From positions 62,001-126,000 of the IMG/VR virus record IMGVR_UViG_3300017971_000200: a stretch of DNA of 64,000 nt; one strand, written 5' to 3'. This document shows, in pieces, positions 45,553 to 54,914 of the stretch. The position numbers and the translations under genes are program-made. The DNA is from a virus. Numbering within the stretch: position 1 is the stretch's first letter; every line of letters starts with the position of its first letter. Under the pieces are notes generated by a model. The model had not been told where the DNA came from and made no database searches. It was given only the letters and a program-made list of their open reading frames with translations.

Positions 45553-48126
45553 TTATTTTTCAGTAAATAGTTTATTCAACGCACGGGCAAGAGGTACAAC
45601 TTGAGTAACATTAATATGTGTAGCATCTTTACCATACATCATTTTAAATCTACTCATATCAGGATCAACTTTTGATGTGATGAAGAATGACAAGATTTTC
45701 ACACCATTCGCCCGAATCTTATCTACATTATGTTTCGCGATTTCATAAGCATTCATTCTTGAATACTCAGGAAGATTCTCATTTACCATATTAGGATAAC
45801 CATCAGAGAAGTTTATAAAGTAACCATCTTTACCGCTCATTGATTTGAGAATGTCTTTCATCACCGCTTCATAACATAGACCTTCTGGAGTAATTCCAAA
45901 AGTTCCGATATAAGGAAAGAGTTTTTGAATCTTTTTGAACTTATCTTTCCTTGAATCATATGCGATAACCATCAGAGGAATTTGATCATAATTATACCAT
46001 TTACTCCGACGAGTTTTGGGTTTAGAATAAGTTCCACGAAATGAAATCACAACTTCAAGATTTTCAACTTGAGTAGCAGCGTAAGCAATCGCTACTGCAG
46101 CGATCATTGTGTTTTTCCATTTTTCACCACTCATTGAACCACTCGCATCAATAGTAATATGAACAACAGCGTTACCGTATTGATCTTTGTTGATTGTCTC
46201 AAAGATTTGAGTAGTACCAACACCTAATTGATGTAATAGGCGACGATCTACTTTCCCAAAGGTTTTACGTTTACTTTTATATACCTTAGTTTCATTTCTA
46301 ACTTGTAGTTTCTTCGCCAGAAGTTTTCCTAAACGAGTACCAGTAGTCACAGCTTCTTGTGATTCAGAATCAATCTTCGCTTCGTAAATAGGGTTATAAT
46401 CTTCGTCACGTTCCCCTGTGTAATCCTTATCACAAATCCCAAATGTCAACATAATGTCTTTGTTGAGTTTTCTAACTACATAAACATCGGTACCGGTTTT
46501 AGAATCACCTTGAACGTGTTCAACTGTCGTTCCAGCATCCTCAATATCTTTCAATGTCTTAGCATCTTTTTTACTCAAACCTTGTTTCTTAACGTCACCG
46601 TCTAACATATCGGATTGAGTTTCCAACTCTTTTTCAAGTTTCTTTTCATCTTTAGAATCTAAATCTTCAGGTTCTTCTTCGGGTTCTTCATCTTCCGATT
46701 CATCGTCAGAATCTTCATCGTCGCTCTCATTACTTTCACTACCATTACTATCAGATTCATCATCAGTTTCATCTTCGTCTGATTCTTCGTCACCATCTTC
46801 ACTTTCGTTACTATCGTTACTATCGTTACTTTCGTTATCATCGTCATTTTCGTCTATATCTTCATCAGTTCCATCAGCATTTCCGCCTTTGGAATTTTCA
46901 CTATCGTCGGATTCTTCATCATTTTCAGTCTCGTCAGTATCACCATTACCAGATTCATCAGATTCGTTTTCATCATTTTCATCAGATTCGTCGTTTTCAC
47001 CGTTTGTTGAAACACCATCATCGGATGAAACATCGTCGTTTTCATCTTCGTTTTCAACGGAATCGTCATTTTCATTTTCATCAGATTCTTCTGATGGTTC
47101 ATTACTTGGCTCAGGTGTTCCGCTATCACCAGGATCAGAATCATCTAAATCACCAGCATCTTCGTAATCGTCTCTATTATCATTTTCTTCAGGAACATCT
47201 TGACTTGATCCATCACCGTCCTGCGGATCGCCTTGATCTGAAGATTCTTCGTTTTCATTTTCTTCATCTTGTTCGGGCTGCGGTGTAGGAATATTTTTAA
47301 CAATCATTCTAACAACTTCAATCGCAACGTCAATAACTTCTTGAGTATTCTCAAGACGAGAAATGTTGGCGACATCAATAAGATTAATAATATCTTCTAA
47401 TCCAGGAAGAGCTTTAGGATCACTCGCGGGATTAATGTGATTGACAATTCTAAAATTGTATGATTTAAAATTTGGTTCACGACCAAAAGAACTTTCCAAA
47501 CCTTTAGTGATAAGTTTAGAATGAAAATATTTCTTATACAATGCTGTATAATATGGTTCGTAACCAGGAATCATCTTAATCATTTTATCATCAATACGAC
47601 GATCTTCAATATAATTTTCATAACTTTTTACGATTTTACGAATAATAACATCTAAATTATGATGTTCCGCATAACCAATTCTTGTAAATTCGTCAATCAA
47701 ATCTTGTGGAATTGTCCAAACATTTTTGGCTCCCCAACTATCCATCAAGTTTTTAAGAGCTTCCCAATCAGTCCAAAGAATATGACTTGACTCATGAAGT
47801 GCTAAACCAACAACAGAATCAAACTCTTTATTCTTACATACAGCAGAAAGAATAACCTTATCTTCTTGATCGGTTACGTATGAATGACCTTTAAGATTAT
47901 ATACAACAGGAATGTCTTTACGTGTAGCGATTTTTACGAATCGAGCGACTGCTCTACGATATGAAGCAAGAGTAATCAAATCTTTGTTATGTTTTGGAAG
48001 TTGACCTAACCAATAATTTGAATACAAATCATCAGTAGAATTTTCATCTTCGTCGCCAAAACCATAACGATCTTTAATTACTTCCTCTAAATAGTCAACA
48101 TCGTTATATGTAAGTTCTTTACTCAT
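45553..48126 (-). CDS. CobT-like VWA protein with HExxH motif and acidic linker
   Basis: 857 residues. The N-terminal third has GLALHESSHILWTDWE, an HExxH-type motif, within a helical domain. Residues about 285-500 are an extremely acidic Asp/Glu/Ser/Asn linker. The C-terminal part is a von Willebrand A domain with the MIDAS sequence ITIDASGSMSG and INFSDGYPN. The layout matches CobT-type partners of MoxR/CobS AAA+ ATPases; the likely partner is at 60088. May remodel or insert metal into a target complex. Confidence 0.85.
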   Translation of the reverse strand: MSKELTYNDVDYLEEVIKDRYGFGDEDENSTDDLYSNYWLGQLPKHNKDLITLASYRRAVARFVKIATRKDIPVVYNLKGHSYVTDQEDKVILSAVCKNKEFDSVVGLALHESSHILWTDWEALKNLMDSWGAKNVWTIPQDLIDEFTRIGYAEHHNLDVIIRKIVKSYENYIEDRRIDDKMIKMIPGYEPYYTALYKKYFHSKLITKGLESSFGREPNFKSYNFRIVNHINPASDPKALPGLEDIINLIDVANISRLENTQEVIDVAIEVVRMIVKNIPTPQPEQDEENENEESSDQGDPQDGDGSSQDVPEENDNRDDYEDAGDLDDSDPGDSGTPEPSNEPSEESDENENDDSVENEDENDDVSSDDGVSTNGENDESDENDENESDESGNGDTDETENDEESDDSENSKGGNADGTDEDIDENDDDNESNDSNDSNESEDGDEESDEDETDDESDSNGSESNESDDEDSDDESEDEEPEEEPEDLDSKDEKKLEKELETQSDMLDGDVKKQGLSKKDAKTLKDIEDAGTTVEHVQGDSKTGTDVYVVRKLNKDIMLTFGICDKDYTGERDEDYNPIYEAKIDSESQEAVTTGTRLGKLLAKKLQVRNETKVYKSKRKTFGKVDRRLLHQLGVGTTQIFETINKDQYGNAVVHITIDASGSMSGEKWKNTMIAAVAIAYAATQVENLEVVISFRGTYSKPKTRRSKWYNYDQIPLMVIAYDSRKDKFKKIQKLFPYIGTFGITPEGLCYEAVMKDILKSMSGKDGYFINFSDGYPNMVNENLPEYSRMNAYEIAKHNVDKIRANGVKILSFFITSKVDPDMSRFKMMYGKDATHINVTQVVPLARALNKLFTEK

Positions 48127-48154
48127 TTAGTCCTATCCTTAATTTTTATACTTA

Positions 48155-48183
48155 AATATAACGAATTCCGACGTATTTGTCAA
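48155..48183 (-). promoter_or_regulatory. Promoter for the VWA gene
   Basis: TTGACA-17-TATATT on the minus strand; its upstream box encodes the PENS-stop end of the 48180 gene. Confidence 0.87.
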
Positions 48184-48308
48184 CTGTTTTCTGGTTTTTC
48201 TGGTGAAAAAATTTTATCCCACCAACATATAATTGTTGCGATTATGGCGAGCCCGATAAAAAATACTAAACCACCAATAAATATAATTACAAATAATGTT
48301 CCTATCAT
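48180..48308 (-). CDS. Small membrane protein ending ENS, 42 aa
   Basis: MIGTLFVIIFIGGLVFFIGL onward; one or two hydrophobic helices. Its last codons and TGA stop are the upstream box and -35 of the VWA promoter. Confidence 0.65.
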   Translation of the reverse strand: MIGTLFVIIFIGGLVFFIGLAIIATIICWWDKIFSPEKPENS

Positions 48309-48317
48309 TTTAATCCT

Positions 48318-48443
48318 TTATGAACAAAATAATGCTATTAAACCACAAATCCCTATAAACATGAATCGAGACTTTTGTTCTTCTGATGAAACTAAATATC
48401 CTATTACTCCAATGAATAAAAAAAGTAACGCGAGTGATGTCAT
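48318..48443 (-). CDS. Two-pass membrane protein, 41 aa
   Basis: MTSLALLFLFIGVIGYLVSS then a short polar turn and a second helix. AAAGGATTAAAT upstream. Confidence 0.6.
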   Translation of the reverse strand: MTSLALLFLFIGVIGYLVSSEEQKSRFMFIGICGLIALFCS

Positions 48444-48445
48444 AT

Positions 48446-48700
48446 TTAATCCTTTAATATTTTTGTATGTTGATATAAATAATATGGGAATGAAAACATT
48501 GTGATAAGTCCGGCGACAACTCCAATGATTTGAAAGATACCAAATAATATAACCATGAAATATATATCCTTAAACCATACACCAATAACGGTACAAATAA
48601 TAGTACATCCAAGTAATATTAAAAATCCAACCGTCATAACTAATGATTCTCTTTTCTCAAGATTCTTTATATCTACAAAATAGTTCCCTGTGAATTTCAT
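48446..48700 (-). CDS. Membrane protein, 84 aa
   Basis: Two hydrophobic helices (about 20-40, 47-70). Part of a run of five membrane genes. Confidence 0.68.
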   Translation of the reverse strand: MKFTGNYFVDIKNLEKRESLVMTVGFLILLGCTIICTVIGVWFKDIYFMVILFGIFQIIGVVAGLITMFSFPYYLYQHTKILKD

Positions 48701-48701
48701 A

Positions 48702-48962
48702 TCAGTCCTCTAATTTCTCTATCAAATATTGTGGGTATAAAAAACTCGCGACATATAAAACACAAACTGCTAAACAACCAACAATAACAATCGGTAATCC
48801 TATCATCTTTGTTTCTAATGATGAATTCAACCATGTATTGAAAACTAACCACCATTCAGCATAATTGAAATAATGTATTAGTGTCGGAGCAAATTTGATC
48901 GCTAAATATAATTGAACCCAAAATGTTAATAACTGTAACGCTACAACTTTTCCTTTTTTCAT
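48702..48962 (-). CDS. Membrane protein, 86 aa
   Basis: Hydrophobic segments at about 7-25 and 52-75; overlaps 48959 by four bases. Unknown. Confidence 0.68.
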   Translation of the reverse strand: MKKGKVVALQLLTFWVQLYLAIKFAPTLIHYFNYAEWWLVFNTWLNSSLETKMIGLPIVIVGCLAVCVLYVASFLYPQYLIEKLED

Positions 48963-49276
48963 AATACCTTTCCCTCAACCTTTACCTTTTTATATGTCTT
49001 AATTTCGTGTGGGCGAATAATATGAACTTTCTTAGTTCGTTCATCAACTAAATGAAGATATACAACCTTATTAAAGTTTTCTACACGAGCATAATTATCA
49101 TCGTTGTCGCCATCAAGTAATATATTCAACACGCGACCATCATGATAATAATATGTCATATCATATATTCCATCCATGTCTACTGTCGCCGTCGATTCAA
49201 CTGTACAACTCGATAACAATAACCCAACTAATAACAATAACAAAAATCCCTTTAACTCTTTTGTAAATTCTATCAT
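48959..49276 (-). CDS. Probable lipoprotein, 105 aa
   Basis: Hydrophobic signal followed by the lipobox LLLSSC (Cys24), then a beta-rich domain. Likely anchored in an envelope membrane of the host. Confidence 0.72.
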   Translation of the reverse strand: MIEFTKELKGFLLLLLVGLLLSSCTVESTATVDMDGIYDMTYYYHDGRVLNILLDGDNDDNYARVENFNKVVYLHLVDERTKKVHIIRPHEIKTYKKVKVEGKVL

Positions 49277-49674
49277 TCTTCATCCCCTTTCGGTTTTAAA
49301 TGTGGAAATAACTTGTAAAAACGCTTCCACGCCGTCTTTCGTTTTTTTCTTGGATAACGTAACCAACCACGCTGCGGGTGACCACTACCCTTATTTATAA
49401 AATCCTTGTTATCTTGTCTGGGACGCTTAGGCATCTTGTTATACTTTTGACGTTCCTCACAAAATTTACTTCCTCTATAATTTTCCCACCATATCTCCCG
49501 AACATCCCCTAATACCTTTAGATTCTTCGCCAGTTCAAAGATTTCATCAAGTATAGGATTACGATAATCACATTCATCTTTCAACTCTACAAACTTGTCA
49601 TATTCCATCGGCCAAGTTATTGACATTAAATATATCATTCGTCGGTTCATCTTATTTCTTGACATCTTTTTCAT
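49273..49674 (-). CDS. Basic protein, 133 aa
   Basis: Arg/Lys-rich throughout, with KMPKRPRQDNKDF and RYPRKKRKTAWKRF. Probably nucleic-acid binding. Unknown. Confidence 0.65.
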   Translation of the reverse strand: MKKMSRNKMNRRMIYLMSITWPMEYDKFVELKDECDYRNPILDEIFELAKNLKVLGDVREIWWENYRGSKFCEERQKYNKMPKRPRQDNKDFINKGSGHPQRGWLRYPRKKRKTAWKRFYKLFPHLKPKGDEE

Positions 49675-49904
49675 TAGAACTCTCCATCATTTGCTAAATG
49701 CCACTTTTGACAATATGGACAAAAATAAACTTTCCATACTATACGTTCCCTATATCTCTCATTAGCTTCCCGGCCCCAAGCGAGTGCTTCTAACTCACTA
49801 TTATATTGTTTCTTGTCACCACACATCTTTCGTCGCCGTTCTGCTTCTTCCTGTAACTCAGTGTCCCTGAGTTTCTTTTGTCGTCTTTTCTTTCTTCGTG
49901 TCAT
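49674..49904 (-). CDS. Basic zinc-finger-like protein, 76 aa
   Basis: MTRRKKRRQKKLRD start, helical middle, CPYCQKWH near the C-terminus. Resembles small phage C2HC-type fingers. Overlaps 49273 by one base. Confidence 0.68.
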   Translation of the reverse strand: MTRRKKRRQKKLRDTELQEEAERRRKMCGDKKQYNSELEALAWGREANERYRERIVWKVYFCPYCQKWHLANDGEF

Positions 49905-49905
49905 A

Positions 49906-50196
49906 TCAATTCAACGGTTTAATATACAATCCATCTTTATAGGCGATAAAACCCTCTCCACCAAACCAACTCTCGGCTTCCCTACACATTTCGCCAGGTT
50001 TATGATCAAAACCACATTTTACACATTTACCATTTAGATAATTTTTCTTAAAGTTATCACAAAAATCTGCGATGCTCATAACAGTAAAATATTGATCAAG
50101 ATAAATATCCCATAATTCTTCACAAGTCATTTTTGTCGTCTGACTCAACTTCCATATTCTACGTTTATTACGATTTCGTAACCTATTGAGATTCAT
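49906..50196 (-). CDS. Basic protein with Cys pair, 96 aa
   Basis: Arg-rich N-terminus (MNLNRLRNRNKRRIWKL), then CVKCGFDHKPGEMC, a likely zinc site. Unknown. Confidence 0.66.
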   Translation of the reverse strand: MNLNRLRNRNKRRIWKLSQTTKMTCEELWDIYLDQYFTVMSIADFCDNFKKNYLNGKCVKCGFDHKPGEMCREAESWFGGEGFIAYKDGLYIKPLN

Positions 50197-50366
50197 TGTA
50201 ACTCTCCATCTAAATAACCCAATATCAACTTTACAAGAGCATATATCAATGTAACACCACCAAAGAATATAAATCCTGCTGCGAGTGTTTGGAACGCTAA
50301 TGATAATCCTACTGAAAATAATAATGCTCCCATAAATAATACTTTTACCAATTCACTTTTATTCAT
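50193..50366 (-). CDS. Two-pass membrane protein, 57 aa
   Basis: Start at MNKSELVKVLFM because GAAAGGA lies upstream. Two hydrophobic helices with a Gly-rich turn. Confidence 0.66.
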   Translation of the reverse strand: MNKSELVKVLFMGALLFSVGLSLAFQTLAAGFIFFGGVTLIYALVKLILGYLDGELQ

Positions 50367-50740
50367 TACATAATCCTTTCTATTATGTTTGTCGCCTTTT
50401 CCCAATTCCTGGCGAAAAATCTATTAATCTCAAATTTATTTAAACTATATATCAAAGTAATCAACAAACCAATTACTATAACAACCATATAAAGCAATAA
50501 CACAGATTTAAGTTCTATACTATAAGTTTGATGAATCCAAAGAGCTAATACGGCGAGCCCGTAAAGAGCAGCAAAAACACCTAATGAAGTTAAAGTTGTT
50601 TTCCACTTTTTAATCATAATAACCCAGGGACGCCAGAACAAAAATCGTAACAACTCAAAAATCTTCAAGGCGACAAAAACAAGAATTGTCAATATAAACT
50701 TCAATACTCTTAATATGTAATATAAAATTATCCCAAACAT
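50366..50740 (-). CDS. Membrane protein, 124 aa
   Basis: Three hydrophobic segments (about 2-22, 45-63, 75-98). Overlaps neighbours at both ends. Confidence 0.68.
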   Translation of the reverse strand: MFGIILYYILRVLKFILTILVFVALKIFELLRFLFWRPWVIMIKKWKTTLTSLGVFAALYGLAVLALWIHQTYSIELKSVLLLYMVVIVIGLLITLIYSLNKFEINRFFARNWEKATNIIERIM

Positions 50741-50844
50741 TTCTTAATCTCCTTTATTAAAAGTACTGTCACAAATAAAGTAATTCCACCTAATATACCA
50801 ACTATAAATGCTTCTACTAAAAAATTTACAAACGGACTTAACAT
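50728..50844 (-). CDS. Tiny membrane protein, 38 aa
   Basis: MLSPFVNFLVEAFIVGILGG onward, one long hydrophobic stretch. Overlaps the next gene by 13 bases. Confidence 0.58.
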   Translation of the reverse strand: MLSPFVNFLVEAFIVGILGGITLFVTVLLIKEIKKCLG

Positions 50845-50864
50845 AACCTCTGTTCCTTATAATA

Positions 50865-52109
50865 TTATTTAACAAGATTCATTCTTTTAATTGAACGATT
50901 ACTACTTGTACTCAATACATAAAAATAAGTTCCACTCGCTAACTCACTACCATCAAAATCTACGGAATAACTACCAACATTCAATCGACCATTAACTAAT
51001 ACTTCAACAACCCTACCCTGAATGTCATATACAACTAACTTAACATTGTCGGTATTAGGAATACTAAATTCAATCGTAGTGTTCGGATTAAATGGATTCG
51101 GATAGTTTTGAAAAACATTAAACTCAATAGGAATGTCGCCTAACGTCTCAATAGAATTTGGTTCTTCTACCTTTGGTTCGGTTAACGGACTCTCGTAGGC
51201 ACCTAAATCAGGTAACCCAGGACCACATCTCGGATTTCCCTCTATATCTAATTCGGGAGCATAATACATCGTTGAATCAACTAATATGGAATCAACTCCA
51301 GCTCCAATAGCGGATGAATAATCACTTAAATGATAATCGTTGTTTTCAAGTGAAACAAACACTGTGTCGCCCAATGTCTCACCGAATGGGGCATAAATCG
51401 AATTTGATATTGTCGCTTCTCCATCATGTGCGTTTAAAGTAACACTTTTTGTAATAATAGAATTGATAACTGTTATCTTTAATCTACTCTTGTCGGTTTC
51501 TTGATAGCCTTCAATCGGACCGGTAACAGTTGAATTCATAATAATAGAATGAAAAACTTCCTTTGGTTCTTTACGTTCACTCTCACTATAAAGATAAATA
51601 CCAGTATAAAAATCAAGTCCATAAACTATACTATTCGTCATTTCAGTAGAAGTAGATATGAAAGCAACTCCGGCGAAATGATTTGAATTCACAATAAGAT
51701 TGCGTAATTTACAAGAAATGTTTTCATTAAAATTATTAGACATACATAAAACTTGAGCGCCATAGTCTTCAAATCCCCAACTAATTGCTCTACCCCCTTT
51801 AATAGTAAATCCAATTACTTCACTACTATCAGCTTGTACCCATAATGCTTCGCCAGAACCTAAATCACCATCAATAATTGTATTCAAAATATGAAAATAT
51901 CTGGCGTCCAATATAAATTCTGAAGCTAAAACAATACTCTTGTTAAGTATAACATTTGAGTATGTTCCATCACGAACGATTATTGTATCACCATCTGCTA
52001 CGGAATCAATAGCCGTTTGAATCGTCGGATAATTATCCGGTACATATACCGTTTCACCAAACGATAACGACACTAAAACTAAACTTAACAAAATAACTAA
52101 ATACTTCAT
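50865..52109 (-). CDS. Secreted beta-helix protein with T9SS-type sorting domain
   Basis: 414 residues from MKYLVILLSL, supported by GAAAGGG upstream. Signal peptide, then PDNYPTIQTAIDSVADGDTI typical of right-handed parallel beta-helix (pectate-lyase-like) proteins. The last 90 residues form a type A sorting domain (NVFQNYPNPFNPNTTIEF, LVVYDIQGRVVEVLV, ASGTYFYVL). In Bacteroidota such tails direct export through type 9 secretion. It may degrade or coat host surface glycans. Confidence 0.85.
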   Translation of the reverse strand: MKYLVILLSLVLVSLSFGETVYVPDNYPTIQTAIDSVADGDTIIVRDGTYSNVILNKSIVLASEFILDARYFHILNTIIDGDLGSGEALWVQADSSEVIGFTIKGGRAISWGFEDYGAQVLCMSNNFNENISCKLRNLIVNSNHFAGVAFISTSTEMTNSIVYGLDFYTGIYLYSESERKEPKEVFHSIIMNSTVTGPIEGYQETDKSRLKITVINSIITKSVTLNAHDGEATISNSIYAPFGETLGDTVFVSLENNDYHLSDYSSAIGAGVDSILVDSTMYYAPELDIEGNPRCGPGLPDLGAYESPLTEPKVEEPNSIETLGDIPIEFNVFQNYPNPFNPNTTIEFSIPNTDNVKLVVYDIQGRVVEVLVNGRLNVGSYSVDFDGSELASGTYFYVLSTSSNRSIKRMNLVK

Positions 52110-52128
52110 AATATAACCCTTTCTTTGT

Positions 52129-52392
52129 TTATTTACTTTCATCTAATATATTATCTATATACCAAATATCTGCTTCGGTAATCGGATCAAATTCTTCCTT
52201 GAAATATTTACGACCAAATGAATCTTCTATATATCCACTTTCGCCCACATTCCACTGATCACGAAACATCAATCCATCATATTCTTCCTGAGTAATGTAT
52301 ATCCGCATCCAGAATCGCGGTGGTACATCATACATCGCTTTTACATACCTGTACTTCTGTCCTCGGTATTCCATCTTAAACTCCATATCCAT
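52129..52392 (-). CDS. Unknown protein, 87 aa
   Basis: Aromatic, acidic, alpha/beta; starts MDMEFKMEYRGQ. Overlaps 52376 by 17 bases. Confidence 0.64.
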   Translation of the reverse strand: MDMEFKMEYRGQKYRYVKAMYDVPPRFWMRIYITQEEYDGLMFRDQWNVGESGYIEDSFGRKYFKEEFDPITEADIWYIDNILDESK

Positions 52393-52543
52393 TTATCAAC
52401 TGAAATTGTTTCAACTTCTCAATCTCAATCTTAGTTCTAATAATATCCAACTCCAATTTAATTATTTGAGCTTGACGCTGATCGATGATCTTACTTTTGA
52501 GTAATCTCATAACATCTTTGTATACATCACTATTTCTTGACAT
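52376..52543 (-). CDS. Coiled-coil protein, 55 aa
   Basis: MSRNSDVYKDVMRLLKSKII onward, heptad-like helix. AAAGGAAATAAAA upstream and promoter at 52563. Confidence 0.6.
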   Translation of the reverse strand: MSRNSDVYKDVMRLLKSKIIDQRQAQIIKLELDIIRTKIEIEKLKQFQLINGYGV

Positions 52544-52817
52544 TTTTATTTCCTTTTACACTAATATAAGACTTTTTAGAATACTTGTCAACTGTTTTTT
52601 TCAGATACCATTGATAAATGGCGAAAATCTTATCAAAAAATGTAACATCACTTACTAAGTAACAACTGTGTTCTTGACCAGTATACTTCACTTTATTATC
52701 ATGAAATATCTTTTCTTTTCCATACTTAGTACAATAAATGTATTTACCATGTTCATTCTTGAATATACATTTTTCGCCAACTAAAATGTTATTAAAATAC
52801 TTTTTTTCTAACTTCAT
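52530..52817 (-). CDS. Unknown basic protein, 95 aa
   Basis: Beta-rich first half, Lys-rich second half whose codons run through the promoter at 52563-52591. One-base overlap with 52817. Confidence 0.6.
   Translation of the reverse strand: MKLEKKYFNNILVGEKCIFKNEHGKYIYCTKYGKEKIFHDNKVKYTGQEHSCYLVSDVTFFDKIFAIYQWYLKKTVDKYSKKSYISVKGNKNVKK
52563..52591 (-). promoter_or_regulatory. Promoter inside the 3' end of 52530 gene
   Basis: TTGACA-17-TATATT on the minus strand, read as TVDKYSKKS by the overlapping gene. Confidence 0.8.
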
Positions 52818-53131
52818 TAAAATATCCCACTAAAACTTTGAAATGAAAATCCCATTATTAAAATTAAAAATACACCGATCGCCGTCAACAATGAAAATAT
52901 CGATATTCCTACAAATTCCATCGGTGTCATACTTTGCAATGTTGTATTCTTGTCATATGTAAAATACAAAAATAAAACTCCAACAACTATCAAGAAAATT
53001 CCAGGGTTATCGGCGAAAACAAAAATAATCGACACCAATACACTTATTATTACTGAAATTAAAAGTATACCTACAAATAACCCTACTAACCAATGACTAC
53101 CTTGATTAAAATTTTGTCTACTCGTGTACAT
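52817..53131 (-). CDS. Membrane protein, 104 aa
   Basis: Three hydrophobic segments (13-38, 40-58, 75-98). Start overlaps the stop of 53131 gene. Confidence 0.68.
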   Translation of the reverse strand: MYTSRQNFNQGSHWLVGLFVGILLISVIISVLVSIIFVFADNPGIFLIVVGVLFLYFTYDKNTTLQSMTPMEFVGISIFSLLTAIGVFLILIMGFSFQSFSGIF

Positions 53132-53262
53132 TATATTTCCCTCGTGTTTAATTCAACTATAACTTTGTTTATCTCGCCCATTTCTTGTATGGAAGCACAA
53201 ATGTAGCCAATAAGATAGGCGACAACCATCAAAAGAATACCTAATATAATCCATAAAAACAT
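53131..53262 (-). CDS. Single-pass membrane protein, 43 aa
   Basis: MFLWIILGILLMVVAYLIGY then a polar tail. TAATG overlap with the next gene. Confidence 0.6.
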   Translation of the reverse strand: MFLWIILGILLMVVAYLIGYICASIQEMGEINKVIVELNTREI

Positions 53263-53265
53263 AAT

Positions 53266-53472
53266 TTACTCCATCAAATATTTATCTAAATAATTTTTAA
53301 TTATTGTAAGTTTCTTTACTGTACCATGTACGTAAAACATACTTGTATAAAATGAAATCTTTGTTTCTGTCCAAAACTCAATATACTTTTTTTCTTCACA
53401 CTCAATACAAAATCGTCTGAAATCAGCCTTCCCAAAACCACTAACCTCATATCTCATTTTCGCTTCACTCAT
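53266..53472 (-). CDS. Unknown protein, 68 aa
   Basis: Small alpha/beta protein with Cys near the centre (RRFCIECEEKKY). Function unknown. Confidence 0.63.
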   Translation of the reverse strand: MSEAKMRYEVSGFGKADFRRFCIECEEKKYIEFWTETKISFYTSMFYVHGTVKKLTIIKNYLDKYLME

Positions 53473-53474
53473 TA

Positions 53475-53738
53475 TTAACCCTTTCCAAATAATCTAATCA
53501 AAATTGCTAATAACGCGGATAATATAACTAAATCTTGTACCTTTAAATCACTCACTGGTTTATCAAACCAACTAGCAACTTGTGGTGAAGTAGCTATCAT
53601 TTCTAATACATGGGCGAGAAAATAAACAATACAAAATAAAACAAATAATCCTATAATTGTTCCCACAATTAAAAGTATAGCCTTTCCAAACCACGAATCT
53701 AAAATACTCCAAAATCCTAATGTAATCTTATTCCACAT
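53475..53738 (-). CDS. Membrane protein, 87 aa
   Basis: Start at MWNKITLGFWS, preceded by GGAAAGG. Hydrophobic helices at about 16-42 and 68-84. Confidence 0.66.
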   Translation of the reverse strand: MWNKITLGFWSILDSWFGKAILLIVGTIIGLFVLFCIVYFLAHVLEMIATSPQVASWFDKPVSDLKVQDLVILSALLAILIRLFGKG

Positions 53739-53760
53739 ATAAAACCTTTCCACAAGTTAA

Positions 53761-53792
53761 AGTGTCAACTAAATATTAAAGTGTCAACTAAA
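53761..53792. repeat. Tandem 19-bp repeat with TTGACA boxes
   Basis: AGTGTCAACTAAAT occurs twice, 19 bases apart, giving two minus-strand TTGACA boxes. No TATATT at 17 bases, so it may be an operator or a broken promoter pair. Confidence 0.5.
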
Positions 53793-53967
53793 TTCGTTTT
53801 GTATATGTTATCAACACTGAATATTTCCTATCACTCATTTGATATTGTAACTCACATGAAACCCGTTCGTCGGGATATAGTGAATCTAAAAAATCATTTA
53901 CCTTTTTCTCAAAACTTACTTCACGAGTATCTTCTATTAATTTAACCTGAAATTTCTTTGGTGACAT
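53788..53967 (-). CDS. Unknown protein, 59 aa
   Basis: MSPKKFQVKLIEDTREVSFE onward, helix plus strand pattern. AAAGGAATAAGTT precedes ATG. Its stop lies in the tandem repeat. Confidence 0.62.
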   Translation of the reverse strand: MSPKKFQVKLIEDTREVSFEKKVNDFLDSLYPDERVSCELQYQMSDRKYSVLITYTKRI

Positions 53968-53983
53968 AACTTATTCCTTTTAA

Positions 53984-54271
53984 TTAGTCATTTATTAATA
54001 ATAATCTTATTCCATCTTCACTTTTATAATTCCATCCAGCTATCTCGTCACTGTTCATATCATTGTGCGTATGAAAAAATACCTTGTGATTCTCGGTCTC
54101 AACATTGATAACTTCCACGGAATCAAAATGTAACTTACCCTTACTATCCCTACGAGCGGGACCGGAAAAATCGTCAAAACGACCATCTAACTCGGATACT
54201 TCCCAAACTAAACTACGGTTCTTCTTGTTCCAAGCACGTTTCATCAATTCCTTTGTTACATATAATCTCAT
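53984..54271 (-). CDS. Unknown protein, 95 aa
   Basis: Start at MRLYVTKELM with GAAAGGA upstream, behind the promoter at 54305. Contains FHTHNDMN, too little for a family call. Confidence 0.66.
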   Translation of the reverse strand: MRLYVTKELMKRAWNKKNRSLVWEVSELDGRFDDFSGPARRDSKGKLHFDSVEVINVETENHKVFFHTHNDMNSDEIAGWNYKSEDGIRLLLIND

Positions 54272-54304
54272 TCCTAAAATCCTTTCAAATTTTATCAGTA
54301 CTAT

Positions 54305-54333
54305 AATATACAAAATAAAACCGTATTTGTCAA
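54305..54333 (-). promoter_or_regulatory. Promoter for 54271 gene
   Basis: TTGACA-17-TATATT on the minus strand; forms the SENS-stop end of 54330. Confidence 0.88.
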
Positions 54334-54581
54334 CTGTTTTCTGATAAATCTGGTAACTTTGGTAAATCCACTTTCATAAAATGTGCTTCCTCTACCTCAC
54401 TCTCGTACATAAACTGCCCGCTCGCTACATACATAAATCCATTAGCACACCTGTGTACTTCCATAAACATTAACTCCGGTTTAACGGTCTCACCATTCGG
54501 TCTGTCATACTTACCATATCGATAACCATAAAACCAATAACAACCTTCCTCTTTCGGAAATTCTCTACTCCATTTACTCAT
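54330..54581 (-). CDS. Unknown protein ending SENS, 83 aa
   Basis: Aromatic and acidic (CYWFYGYRYGKYDRPNG), possibly a small beta domain. The last four residues come from the promoter box. Confidence 0.65.
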   Translation of the reverse strand: MSKWSREFPKEEGCYWFYGYRYGKYDRPNGETVKPELMFMEVHRCANGFMYVASGQFMYESEVEEAHFMKVDLPKLPDLSENS

Positions 54582-54697
54582 TCTAATTCTCCATTTCTCG
54601 GGGCGAGCCCGATACCAATCACTCTTTTAATAATTTTACGTTCGGAAACGGCGACTCCACCAATAATTACTTTAATTAATTTCTCGCCGCTAACCAA
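54578..54697 (-). CDS. Possible small protein, 39 aa
   Basis: TTG start near AAAGGA; ends with an ATGA overlap to the next gene. Short and weakly supported. Confidence 0.4.
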   Translation of the reverse strand: MVSGEKLIKVIIGGVAVSERKIIKRVIGIGLAPRNGELE

Positions 54698-54703
54698 TAT
54701 CCT

Positions 54704-54895
54704 TTAATTAAAAATAATCGTTTCGGAAACTTCTCTGGGTTGCGGAATATAAATAACTTCACCATCGGTAAATATGTTCATTTCCTTAAACTCGTATAAA
54801 GGAAGTTCCTCAATATCATCTACTAAATCAATCGGTACGTTTCGTATAACCTTTTCACCTGAATCGTTGTGAAATATCATCTTGACTGTAACCAT
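54704..54895 (-). CDS. Unknown protein, 63 aa
   Basis: Beta-rich, acidic. GAAAGGTTATTTA before ATG. Confidence 0.6.
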   Translation of the reverse strand: MVTVKMIFHNDSGEKVIRNVPIDLVDDIEELPLYEFKEMNIFTDGEVIYIPQPREVSETIIFN

Positions 54896-54914
54896 TAAAT
54901 AACCTTTCCTTTCT

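Noticed and set aside
46659-47288. ORFs of Ser/His/Met-rich repeats on both strands
   Set aside because: They are other frames of the acidic Asp/Glu/Ser linker of the VWA gene.
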